From assembly GCA_947579605.1 (NCBI GenBank), contig OX388305.1, positions 26,425,542 to 26,489,541 on the forward strand: a DNA stretch of 64,000 bases, written 5' to 3'. The translations under genes were made by a program, and so were the position numbers. This DNA is from Athripsodes cinereus (taxonomy: Eukaryota > Arthropoda > Insecta > Trichoptera > Leptoceridae). Below are positions 1 through 11,900 of this stretch, one piece after another (positions within the stretch are counted from its first letter, which is position 1; each line of letters starts with the position of its first letter). The notes under the pieces were generated by a model. It had not been told where the DNA came from. It searched no databases and saw only the letters and a program-made list of their open reading frames with translations.

Positions 1-2287
1 TATGAAAATAAAAAAACATTACTTAGAGTACGATTTAGGATTAATGTTCTTAAATCGTACCTGGGTATTCCTTAATCGTACTTAGAAGAAATATTTGGAC
101 AACTGTATAATTAAATGTGTTTTTAATTAATTAACATAAAGAAATGAAATACGTAATTAAAGTTAAATTAAATTAAACTATTGTTGGCAAACATCGCATA
201 AAAAAATTGTCATTTTTTTATTAGCTCCAACACACTGCTCGTGGAACCAAACATCACACTGTGTGCACTGAATTTTATCTTTCGTATTTATATTCTCACT
301 ACATTTGTTACAGAAAACTTCACGTCTTCTTTTATTGGCAGATGTTAAAGTGTTCTTTTTTCTTTTGTATACATTTTCTTTTTCAAGATTCATTTTTATA
401 CTTTTTTGTTTTTCTGGCACCAGTTTCTTCTCCAAATCATTTTTGTATGGACTTCCCGTTAACTCCTGCGAAGACGATGCCACATTTTTTCTTGGTTTTT
501 GCTGCGTAGCTGATAATAGAATTTTCGGTGATAGATTTTCAATTTCACTTCAAATGGTGCTCATTGTAGATGACCTTTCATTACTGGAAGAAGAATTTAC
601 ACTGACAATTACATACTCTTCTTCGCGAATCTTATAGCGGTTGCACGGCCACAGCCCGCATGATTGAAACCCATGTAGAGCAGTTTCCATACACACTGCT
701 CGAAGATAGGCCTCTCCCAATATTTCTGCCACATTCGATGGCTTAATTAAATGCCCTGGATGACTGCGCATCCACGTTTCACATGACTTGTTGTATTTTT
801 CTTTCAAAGATTTGAAAAAGGACTTATCAAGCGGTTGAAGCTTATGGCTAGTGTGAGCCGGTAGTGAAAGCATTACTATGCCATACTCTCTAGCAAGACG
901 AATTGCGTCAATATTTCTTGTATGGGTCGAATGCCCATCCATTATCAAAAGCATTTGCTTTCTGTCGGATTTTTGTAGTCTAGTTGACTTTATGAAATGC
1001 TCCATCCATTTTAAAAATAATTCTGACGTAATCCATCCACTATCCGAACAAGTGTACAATGCATTGGGTGGACCTCCTTTCATCAAATCGTCAGTCATCC
1101 TTTTTCTTTTAAAAATGAGCATCGGTGGTATAAATTCTCCCACAGCATTCATACAACAAACGCAAGTTGTGTTTGTACCACGCTCTCCACTTGTTAATGC
1201 CCCGACTTGATGTTTTCCTTTTTGTGCCAATATTTTAGAAGGCTTGTGCACGGTACTCAGCCCCGTTTCATCAACATTAAATATTTGGGCTCCAGAAAAG
1301 TTGTAGATGTCCAGTAAATTTTCTAGCTTATCAAAAAAATCCATCACATTTTTTTTGTTAAAACCTTTACATCTAGCCATTGAGGTTGCTTCGGGGGTTC
1401 TCAGTGATATCTCTGGGTGAGTCTTGATAAAATTGTAATACCACTTCCAGCCAGCAAGCTCAGTCTCCTTATTAAATCGGTGTGGCAATTTATATCTCTC
1501 TGCTAGCTGGTATGCTAAGTGGCGCAAATCTTTAATAGTCAACCCAAAAAAAGATGACTCCAGTTCTAAAACATGCTTTACTAATTCTTTTTCCATTTCT
1601 TCTGTTAAGTCTTTGGGTCTTCCGTTTCTGGTATAAGTATTTAAATTCTTCAAATGTCGACGAAACATTGGCTTCGGTATCTTATAATGCCGGCAAACTT
1701 CTTTAAATTGAAATTTTCCATCATTATACATTTTTATAGCTTCTTCCATATTTTCCCTAGACCAGGTATTATATTGATGTTTTTGCATCGTTGACCTCAA
1801 ATTAGAAAAAAAATTGTAAATTAAATTTAAAAAATAAGTCATTATTTAGTTAAATCTAAAAGGTAAAATATTTTTCTCAAATCGTACCAGTACGATTTAA
1901 GAATACATTGACTGGTACGATTTAGGCAAATAGTACATTTATCACGTTTAGAGGTTAGGATAAAATGTCGTTTGTAAACGTGCAGGTTTAAGTGTATAAT
2001 TATATCTCAAAATAAATAATGTTCACCGTGTGCATTTACAATACCAACCTTTATAAATGAGAACTTTGTAAATCTCTTATGAAGTTTATAGAAATTTAGC
2101 TGAAAATCACCAGAAATACTACTTATTAATATAATTTTTAAAGAGAGCAAACTAACTGCATCCACTCGCACAAAAAGCAATATGGCCGACTATTAGTTTG
2201 TATTTTTACCGCCGGTGTCATAAGATACGCTTTGTTTTTTGAGATATGGTAGTGGTACGATTTAGGCACAGGTACGATTTAGGAAAG
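1..2287 (-). mobile_element. pogo/Tigger-like DNA transposon with repeated subterminal motif
   Basis: The transposase reading frame is flanked on both sides by copies of the motif GTACGATTTAGG in both orientations: three near positions 27-80, three near 1877-1925 and two at 2249-2287. Such clustered subterminal copies usually mark transposase binding sites. The left end probably lies outside the window, so the boundaries are approximate and no target duplication can be assigned. The element sits downstream of MTG2 exon 3, probably in the next MTG2 intron. Confidence 0.65.
178..1842 (-). pseudogene. pogo/Tigger-type DDE transposase with C-terminal PHD-like finger, one internal stop
   Basis: One reading frame runs from 1842 to 178, broken only by TGA at 550-552. 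The first 430 residues contain a psq-type helix-turn-helix at about residues 26-65 (the likely start is Met19, position 1788). A DDE_1 domain follows, with candidate catalytic Asp191 (NVDETG), Asp302 (MDGHS) and Asp339 (LQPLD), the last two 36 residues apart. This is the fold of CENP-B/pogo transposases, which cut and paste DNA in the nucleus. After the stop the same frame continues about 120 codons and ends in a Cys/His-rich PHD-like finger (CNKCSEN, WFHEQC, CDVCQQ). The single nonsense codon suggests recent inactivation, although the 430-residue form keeps the whole catalytic core. Confidence 0.85.
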
Positions 2288-2832
2288 TTTACCCTACTTG
2301 CAATTCGCCATAGTATGAGTATCGGAGACATGTGGTCTGTTGTTTGGTCAGCACCACACACACACGTAACGGATAGTCTGCGAATCCTCATTGATGTAGG
2401 TGTGACACTGTGCATTCAAAACCACTCCTTAGTATGTTCAAAGTGCACCAGAGTTTTCTGGGCAACATAAAACCTGGAAGCTGTATAGTTGGATCTGCAA
2501 CCTGTCAGTAAATAATACTATATCATCACGGCACATCCACGAAAGAAAAAAAAGTGGGGTAGCCAGCAGACCAGTTGCATGTTTGTATTTTTTTAAATAT
2601 GCAAGCTATCCTTTCTGTGTCAATAAAAAAATAAGACATTCAACATAGATGGAAACCTCATCGCTAAATTTAAGATGTAAAATGTCTTTATTTTTTCATA
2701 CACCTGCTTTTTATGGGACACTTAAAACTTACGGAAAAGAGTGGGAAACCAATTCTTTGACGGCTGCTCCATGAAACAAATATACCACAGTTTTCAATGC
2801 ACCTGACACCAACCAGTATGACACATACTTAC
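2288..2832. other. MTG2 intronic sequence, no gene seen
   Basis: This is about 545 bases between the pogo-like element and the MTG2 exon at 2833. Short open frames here have no family features. No further MTG2 exon was recognised, so the next one is probably beyond the left edge. Confidence 0.4.
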
Positions 2833-2941
2833 TTTGCCCTTCTCATTTTTCACAATAGTTCCAGTGGGAACTTGAATGATTGTGTGTTCGGCATTTTTTC
2901 CTGTTTTTTCTCTTCCCATTCCTTTAACTCCATCTTTACCT
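2833..2941 (-). CDS. MTG2: MTG2 coding exon 3 (Obg domain continued)
   Basis: The acceptor is ATTTTAG before 2941 and the donor GTAAGT begins at 2832. One base completes the split codon, then 36 codons follow, including GKDGVKGMGREKTGKN and IIQVPTGTIV. The latter matches the conserved Obg segment before the G domain. It ends in phase 0. It is too short and too interrupted to be seen as an ordinary open reading frame. Confidence 0.88.
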
Positions 2942-5900
2942 CTAAAATGTGAAAACAATTATTTGTAGAGATAACCAGTAGTTGAAATAAAAGTAATCCA
3001 GGTTGTCAATCAGTTTTACAGTTAGAATGTGCATATACGGAGAATATCATGTGTTTGATATTTTCGTATCAAAAAAGTATGTTGTTGCAGTATGCACCCG
3101 TTTCGTTCGAACAAAATAAATATCGCTTATGGTAACACTGTCGGTCATTCCTTTTCCCCTCTCTACCCTCCTTACCCACTTCCTGTCTTCCCGCCATTGT
3201 TTGGAAAATAAGACAAACGTCAATTTCGGGTACGGTCGGTCATTTCATTAATACGGAAATCCTGTGATTCGGTAAGTCTTTTTTCCATATCCTTTATCCA
3301 GCATTCCTTTCTAACATCCAAGTTTGATGAGTTTATTTTCTACACGGGGAAAATAAACTTATCGAACATTTTTGAACATCCAGCTCGAAGGACAAAAATG
3401 TTCGATAAGTTTATTTTCCCCGTGTAGAAAATAAACTCATCGAACTTGGATGTTAGGAAGGAATGCTGGATAAAGGATATGGAAAAAAGACTTACCGAAT
3501 CACAGGATTTCCGTATTAATGAAATGACCGACCGTACCCGAAATTAACGTTTGTCTTATTTTCCAAACAATGGCGGGAAGACAGGAAGTGGGTAAGGAGG
3601 GGAGAGAGGGGAAAAGGAAAACATAAGTATATAGGTACACCAGCTACACAAGTACCTGCGTTATAAAATTAAACCAATTCTTTTTATTTTGAAAAACGTT
3701 CTAAACTAAGGAAACATTTGTTAGGAAAAATAATTTGTATATTTTGTTTTTTATTATTGATTCCTTCATGCACTGATGATGAACATAGATGAACAATTCC
3801 GAAAATTTATTGCAATAAATGATATATTAAACGTATATAACATGATGAACAGTTATTTTGGATGAGAGAAAATTCAATTGAAGTATAAATCAAGTATAAG
3901 TATTGAATGATATGAAACGATTGTTAGTTGATTACTGAAAAAAGCGTTGTTGCAATTCCCTTCGAACAAAACTATACCGACATGGAGTGATTTATTCAAA
4001 CACTTATACGGCTCGTTAGGACCAAAAATGTTCGATAAGTTTATTTTCCCCGTGTAGAAAATAAACTCATCGAACTTGGATGTTAGGAAGGAATGCTGGA
4101 TAAAGGATATGGAAAAAAGACTTACCGAATCACAGGATTTCCGTATTAATGAAATGACCGACCGTACCCGAAATTGACATTTGTCTTATTTTCCAAACAA
4201 TGGCGGGAAGACAGGAAGTGGGTAAGGAGGGGAGAGAGGGGAAAAGGAATGACCGACAGTGTTACCATAAGCGATATTTATTTTGTTCGAACGAAACGGG
4301 TGCATACCGCAACAACATACTTTTTTGATACGAAAATATCAAACATCATGTGTATTATGTTCAGTAACTAGTAACTACCACCAGGCATGAAGATTACTAC
4401 TTCCATTCTAATTAGGTATAATAAATCTTATTTTCGCATAGAAAATTGAGGGATCTGAAGACAATAGCTGCTTATAAAGTGTGTCATTATTTTACGTTTG
4501 TACTCCAATTATCATATTTTGTTGTGCTTTATAACACCCATACCTACAAAAATTGGGTGGTAAAAATCAGAATTATAATAAATTTTAAATCAATATGGCT
4601 AGTAAAAAGTTCTGATGTTCTAACTCACATCTTCTTTTATTGAAGGAGGACAAAAATTGCTGCAAAAGGTGAAAATATCTATAATAGCAGATTTGCAAAA
4701 TAATTTATTTTTAGACAACTGTATGTTCATTACAAGCAGTTACTTTACTGGCTGCCTCATTTATGGGAGTCGGTGCGATGGTATAAATAAATAGATATTA
4801 TAATATTTATGTAGAAAACTATGGTTTCCTTAAATGTGTGGCCCATGCACATATCTTATATAATTTAACCATTTTCTCTGTTATTCATCATATTTAGTGA
4901 ATATATAAAAAAGTACTCAAGGCAGCCTATGATAGCATAAACAGGAGTGAACTGTATAAAGCAATGTCCGAATTAGGAGTACCAAGTAAACTGTTAAGAC
5001 TTGTAAGAGCAACAATGAGCCCAACTATTACAAAAGTAAGAATCGACCAAGACCTCTCCAATCCATTACAAACTCATAATGGTCTACGACAGGGAGATGC
5101 ATTAGCATGCCTCTTGTTCAATATATTAGGCTATAGCCCTAGAGAAAATTATCAAGGACTCAAATATAGATATTAGAGGCAATATATTCTTCAAGTCAGT
5201 TCAGCTGCTTGCATACGTAGATGATATTGATATCATCGGACGATCCCTCGAAGCTACCCGTGAGGTGTTTGTGGCACTGGAACAGAAAGCTAAAATAATG
5301 GGACTCACCATCAATGAAGATAAAACAAAGCTGATGGTAGCATGTAACGCAAATGGTCCGATTCTATGAATCTTCGCGGCTGGTGGCTATAATTTTGAGG
5401 TGAGCAAAGAGTTTACTTACCTGGGCTCCACAGTAACTAGTAACAGCGACATACAGGATGATATTAGGAGGAGGATAGTGGCTGCAAATCGTTGTTACTA
5501 CGGTCTCCAAAGACAATTAAGGTCAAAGCTAGTCAAAAGAAATACCAAAATTGTACTGTACAAAACCCTGATAAAGCCAGTCCTGATATATGCTTCTGAA
5601 ACCTGGTACTAACAAAAGTTCTAGAGAGATCCATTGCAGCATTTGAGAGAAGGATCCTCAGAACAATCTACGGTCCTATGAGAGATCATAATGGTTGGCG
5701 TCTACAACGATACAACAAAGAGCTTTATGACATGTATGGAGAGCCCGATGTGATCAGCTCCTAAGGTGGGCTGGTCACATAATCAGAATGGATGACGATA
5801 GCCCTGTAAAACGCCTCACACTCCTCACACCACAAGGACGAAGAAGAACAGAAAGACCCATACTGCGATGGATGGACTCTGTCAGTGCTGATGCATCCAC

Positions 5901-8900
5901 ACTGCAAGTAACTAACTGGAAGACAAAAGCAAAGGATAGACGAGAGTGGAAGAGACTACTGGATTCAGCCAAGGCCCACCCAGGGCTGTCTAGCTCATGA
6001 TGATGATGATGATAAAAAAGTACACATTCATACTTATGACTACAATGATTATAATTACGCAAAAATAGCACATAATTTTAAGCTTATTTTGATTAAATAA
6101 CACAATTTACAGGGCAATTAAAATACTTCTGTACAAATATATATGAAATAAATAAACTACCAAGTTCATAGAGCGTACCACCCAGTGACGGCTTGTTCAT
6201 ATGGACAACGTGGGCAATGACCCGCCTATCATTTTATTGTAATCATAAAACAATATCAGAAAAATATTTAAATATAAAAATTAATAATTCTAATACGATG
6301 CAATCTACATACTGTATCTCTGCGCTGCGTAGTACTGTATAATATACATATCTGTTGCAAGTTGCATACTGACACACGCATAAGTATGTATGTTTATGTA
6401 ACGCTTCCGTCTTGTCACCTAGTAGCAGTAGGTAGAGTAGGTAGTTCTACCTGTGAACTCGGGACAATTTTTGAGTTTCCCCAAGAATGTATGAAGATTT
6501 TAAGTAGGTAGTTACATGCTTACTGTTTTTTTTTATATGAAGATTTTAGTGATGTCTCAACTTGCCCATTGGGAAATATAATTGAACAAAATAATTGTGC
6601 GATATTATTAAATTTTTGTCTTAATTAATTATTGTGATAACATCATAAGAAAGTGTAAGGATAGATTTCAATTTTCGGGTCATTTATCTGCAGCAAAACT
6701 TTCTATTACAAAGTATTTTAGTGCGTATTGTAAAAAAATTCCAGTGGAAGATTATATGATAACCAGAGATGTGACGTATTTGAAATAAAAGTATTTAAAA
6801 TACAAATACAAAATACGTATTTGTATTTTGTATTTCAAATACCTTTTTGTAAAAAGTATTTTGTATTTTATTTGAAATACTTTTTTTGAGTATTTTGTAT
6901 TTTACACAAAATACTTTTACAAAATACCTTTTTATTGTTTGAAACAAAATTCTGCCATTAATTGATATGAGCGTACGCAAGCTTTTTTTGCCAATTTGTT
7001 GAATTACAAATACAACGTTTCCATTAGAGTACTCCATGTTTGAGATATACACACATAATAATGATGATTGAACAAATTATACATGACGCCGTTTAATGAT
7101 CCATGGCCATTTCAAGGGCGCTGTGATTTCTCCTGAATGGTAGCATTTTCAATTTTGTCTGAAGGCAATCTATTCCAGGCAGATGACGCTGCGACTTTGT
7201 TTCTTCTTTCTGCAAATTTAGAGGTATTTGCCCTTTTGAGTTCAACGAGTTTAAGAAGCTGAGCACAGCCTTCGCCACACATTTTCGTCAGCGGAACAGC
7301 TCAGTGGGTGGTGTGCTGCCTTGTGGACAGTGAGACACAGTTTAAACACCAGTATCTCTATGACTCTCAGTTAGTGTAGACTTCTTAGTAGTGAAGTTAT
7401 GTGGCAGCTCTTATTCTCTCTGTAAATGATCCGGAGGCAACATTAACCCTTAGCTGGAATCGGGGGTCAAAAATTACCGCAACGACACAATTCTAAGTAA
7501 TAACTTTGAAGACTTAGGCCCTGCAATCTTGGGCGCTTACGTAATCTCATAACGTCATGGGGTGCAGCTGGTGACGAACTTGCGTCGCTCTAATATTTCA
7601 AGAAGTGGAGGTATGTACACATGTGGGGTCAAAAATGACCCCCGAGTCCGGGAATGGTTGTATTTTTGTTACGTTTTTTGGAAGGCGTGAAAGCCAGAAA
7701 AGCGTCTAAAGAGAACTAAATATATAAATAAAAAATTGGCATCGAATTAGTCATGCCTTTTGTACAAAACAACATAATTTTTTTTGTTAGACCTAAAAAC
7801 AAGAATGGTATTTTTTTTTTTAAGAACATCAAGTAGAAGAAGACGTAGCTACTAATGCCACTCAAACAAACAACCGTAAGAGAGTAAGGTGTTATTTATG
7901 TCATCGTAAAAAGGACCTGAAAGGTTCCCTAAAGTGTAGCAAGTGCTTACTTTTTATATATAAAAAAACATAGTGCCAAAAATATCACATGTACCTACCA
8001 AATGTAAGACTTATAAGAGGAGTTTTGTTTTAGGTTGTTTTTTTTTTGTTTGAGTTGATCTCAAGAGAAGTTCCTGTTTTTTTGTTAAATGTTCATATAA
8101 GATAGCGATAAAAGTAAATGTTTTTATGTTATTTTTATTTATTTAATGAATAAAAGCTTCTGTAGTTGATACTGTCAAAATAATTAGACAGAAGTTGATT
8201 TTGCTAAAAACTATATAGTTTATGGTAAAATGTGTAATAAAAATTGTTAATAGTTTAGTTAATAAGTTGTTTAATAATAAATTAAACGAAAAATTAAAAA
8301 TATGTTGATGGTGTGAATATGATACCTAACAACTCTGTTGGGGTCATTTTTGACCCCCGATTCCAGTTACGTTGCCTAAAATAGCGATTCCTGCTAAGGG
8401 TTAAAAACCATCTGAAGACAATAAGGAAGAGTCTGGAGCAGTCCTGTATATAATATGATGTTACAGTAGTCCATACGATTTCAGATTTGGATTATCCATT
8501 CTGATTTATTTTGCAGCCCAAGTCAGGAATTCTCTTACCTGCTTAATGATACTCAATCCATTTATGACAATTTTCGGCTTATCTCTTCTAACAACCGTAC
8601 ATTTTGTCATGACTTAATTAATTTTTTTTTTCTATTTTGACAGTTCTTCCTAAGGCTCATCCTCATTGTCTGCAAGCAATGCTATATCGAATCATGTCAA
8701 CCCTTTCTCCATTTATGTATACTCTTGTCCAGTTTTTCATTCATCAATTGTCTGCAAGCAATGCTATATCGAATCATGTCAGCCCTTTCTCCATTTATGT
8801 ATACTTTTGTCCAGTTTTTAATTTCTTTTTCATTCATCAATGGTTTAAATATTAAATACTTTTGTCTTACACCTTGTTCGACTATTTGTAAAAAGTATTT

Positions 8901-11900
8901 TAAAAAAGTATTTTGAAAATACGTATTTTGTATTTAAATACCATTTTGAAAAAGTATTTAGTATTTTGTATTTGAAATACAAAAATTCAAAAGTATTTGT
9001 ATTTTGTATTTAAATACTTTTTTGGAAGTATTTTGCACATCTCTGGTTGTAACCAATAATAAATTATAAATGAATACTTTGTAAGTACATGTAATATTTG
9101 TAACATATTATCACAATTTGTTTTTACTCTTCAGAATCCCGAGTTGCAAGCTATTATTCAAACCATTAAGCCTGATACTTTGATTAAAGTCAAAGGAATT
9201 GTATCTCTTAGGCCAGAACCAAATATTAATATGGTAAGTTTATATATATAACACAGTGTTGAAATGTATGTACTCATCCCATGTACTTTCATGATTGTGA
9301 GATCTGATTATCTTTGTACTTACTATTATAAATTATACTTTTTTCTTTATGCGGTATACGGCACCCATGTTATGAGTAAACGGTGCTTTACAAATTGTCC
9401 ATATACAGTCGATTCCGCTTAATTGGGACAGCCACTTATTTGGGACAAATCTCAAAGAACAGAAAGTATTTTGCACATCTCTGATGATAACCATTACAGA
9501 ATACCCAAACATTAATAGTATTAAGTTTAAAACAGAATTAGAAATTCTTTACAGTAGAGAAGATTATGGTGTGCTAGTGGTACAGTAAATAAAGGAAAAT
9601 AACTTGTGTGAAATATTTTCGGAGTGTGTAAAAATTTTGACAATTATAGTGACTTTGCCAGTGACAACTGTTGAAAACAAAAGATGTTTTTCTACGCTAA
9701 AAAGAATTATGACATTTTTGAGGAACACTATGAATCAAGATAGACTAAATGCATTAGTTATGTTATCCATTGGAAATAAAATGATAAATTCAATGCATGA
9801 TTTCAATCAAAAAGTTGACACTTTTGCTGGAGCGAAACATCGTCGAATGGATTTTATTTATAAAAAATTGGTATGAATGATTCCAAACAAAAACAATCAA
9901 AAAATGGAAAAATAGTTGCTCGATGTTTTTGATTTTTTTTATACTTTGCCTGTCAATTGCCTGATATGTTGAGACTTTCAAACAAGTGTTATTTTTTTTA
10001 CTCTCGAATTTTTTTTTTGGCGGCCATTTTTCTAAGGTGCCGAGGGGAATTTTTAATGAAAATAGATCTTTAGAAAAATTGTTGTATCTTTTTTATTTAT
10101 TAACATATCGAGATAATTTAAAAATATATATTTTATGTACAAAATTTTCTAGAAAGTAACACTAATTTTTTTATAATGAAAATAATGACACCCCTTTGAC
10201 CCAAAAATCCATATTTTAAGACCGTATATCTAAAAACAGGTTATTTTTTTTTTCATGAAAATTTAAAAATAGCAATAAATTATTACAGTTAATAAACCAC
10301 AAAAATTATTTTTATGTAGTCCAAGTGATTTTTGAAATATGATGTTTTGAAATTTCCATACAAAATACAAGCCCAGTATGGCTCATGTTTCCCCTTTTGT
10401 GCCTACTCATTTTGTATGAAAATTTCAAAACATCATATTTCAAAAACCACTTGGACTATATAAAAATAATTTTTGTGGTTTATTAACTGTAATAAGTTGT
10501 TGTTATTTTCAAATTTTCAAGAAAAAAAAATTAACCGGTTTTTAGATATATAGTCTTAAAATATGGATTTTTGAGTCGAAGGGGTGTCATTATTTTAATT
10601 ATAAAAAAATTAGCGCTACTTTTGGACATTCCATATTTCTTTATCTGAGAGAACTATACAGTATTTATTCACAGAAAAAAAAAACAATTGTAATTATTAC
10701 TTTTTTATATTTAAAAATATCGTGTAAAAATCACCTTTTTTCATAAAACCTATAATACCTTGAGATGAATTTTTGGTATTTATTAAAATATATGATAGAA
10801 TATCAATATAATTATACCAAAATATAATGTCATTATAACTCAATATAATTTTTTTTAAATTATTTCGCAACGGTTACAAACAAAAAAAATATTACGGATT
10901 TTGTATTGATTTCTTTTTACAAAAACAGCCCGTGGGAAAAACTCCATATTCCAAAAACCGCTCCGATATCACTCATATAATTCCTGCCACTTATCAATGA
11001 GAATACGGTTAAAGTAATATAAAATTTTCAAAAGAAAACGTTTAGTCCCTTTTTAGGTATTTGGTTTCAAAATTTGCATTTTTTCACATAAGAGCAAAAT
11101 ACGACTAGTTATAGAAAAAGAAGGACTATCTTTAATTCATCTGCATTGCTTCTGAGGATAGTGACATAAAATATCTCTGTAAATAAAAAATATGAATGGT
11201 GATACTTGTTTACATTCTAAAATAATGATCCAAAAATGAGAAATTTTCAATTTTAGAATTGTAAATTTGAAGCAAAATTTAGTAATTTTTTCGATAGATG
11301 CCGATGATCAAAAGTATTTTTAAAACTAGAAAATTTTGTACTTAAAATATATATTTTTAAATTATCTCGATATGTTAATAAATAAAAAAGATACAACAAT
11401 TTTTTTAAAGATCTATTTTCATTAAAAATTCCCCTCGGCACCTTAGAAAAATGGCCGCCAAAAAAAAATTTCGAGAGTAAAAAAAAATAATACTTGTCTG
11501 AAAGTCTCAACATATCAGGCAATTGACAGGCAAAGTATAAAAAAAATCTAAGACATTGAGCAATATGGTCTGGTTGTTTTGAACAGGAATTAGCCGTATG
11601 TGATAAATATTTTTATATAAACATGTTGTATGATGATGATCCTAATACGAAGAACATAATATACCTATGTTATAAAATAATGACTGTATAGTGCAGGCAA
11701 TCGTTTATTGTCTGTTATTTCATGGTTTATAGAATCCATCTACCCCCACTATCACACACACCAAATGATTATGATAATACTAAGCGCACATCAAATCAAT
11801 TCTGAGGTATAACGAAAATAAACAAAACATTTAAATAGAACGAGAAAAAAGTTATTTTATATCTTGAAAAATCGAGTTTTTTTTTGCCCTGCCAAAACTA

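Larger units (their letters stand above)
6764..9483. mobile_element. Composite hAT element B carrying host sequence
   Basis: The left end is CAGAGATGTGACG and the right end, reverse-complemented, is CAGAGATGTGCAAAATAC. It is flanked by exact ATGATAAC at 6756-6763 and 9484-9491. A second, internal right end lies at about 9025-9045. Between the two right ends is host-like DNA with an aspartyl-tRNA synthetase exon and a piece of a Tigger-like end (near 9409). Subterminal regions are rich in AAATAC-type repeats (6780-6925, 8890-9030). A piggyBac derivative sits inside at 7447-8400. Confidence 0.85.
6635..9876 (+). pseudogene. hAT transposase fragment, split by a nested hAT
   Basis: Coding sequence at about 6635-6762 (HLSAAKLSITKYF, CKKIPVEDYMIT) resumes in the same frame at 9492 (ITEYPNINSIKFK) once one copy of the duplicated ATGATAAC is removed. 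It continues to a hAT C-terminal dimerisation region at about 9640-9870 (LPVTTVENKRCFSTLKR, RLNALVMLSI). A stop at about 9585 lies between the two blocks. The style is that of ZMYM/THAP12-like hAT transposases. Most of the N-terminal half is missing. Confidence 0.82.

Noticed and set aside
550..552. TGA as a selenocysteine codon in the pogo transposase
   Set aside because: The position is not in a redox-type motif and no reason for selenocysteine exists in this family. A nonsense mutation is simpler.
9135..9233. AspRS as a genuine host gene nested in the MTG2 intron
   Set aside because: No other AspRS exon is visible nearby, and the exon lies between the terminal repeats of an element with an exact target duplication.
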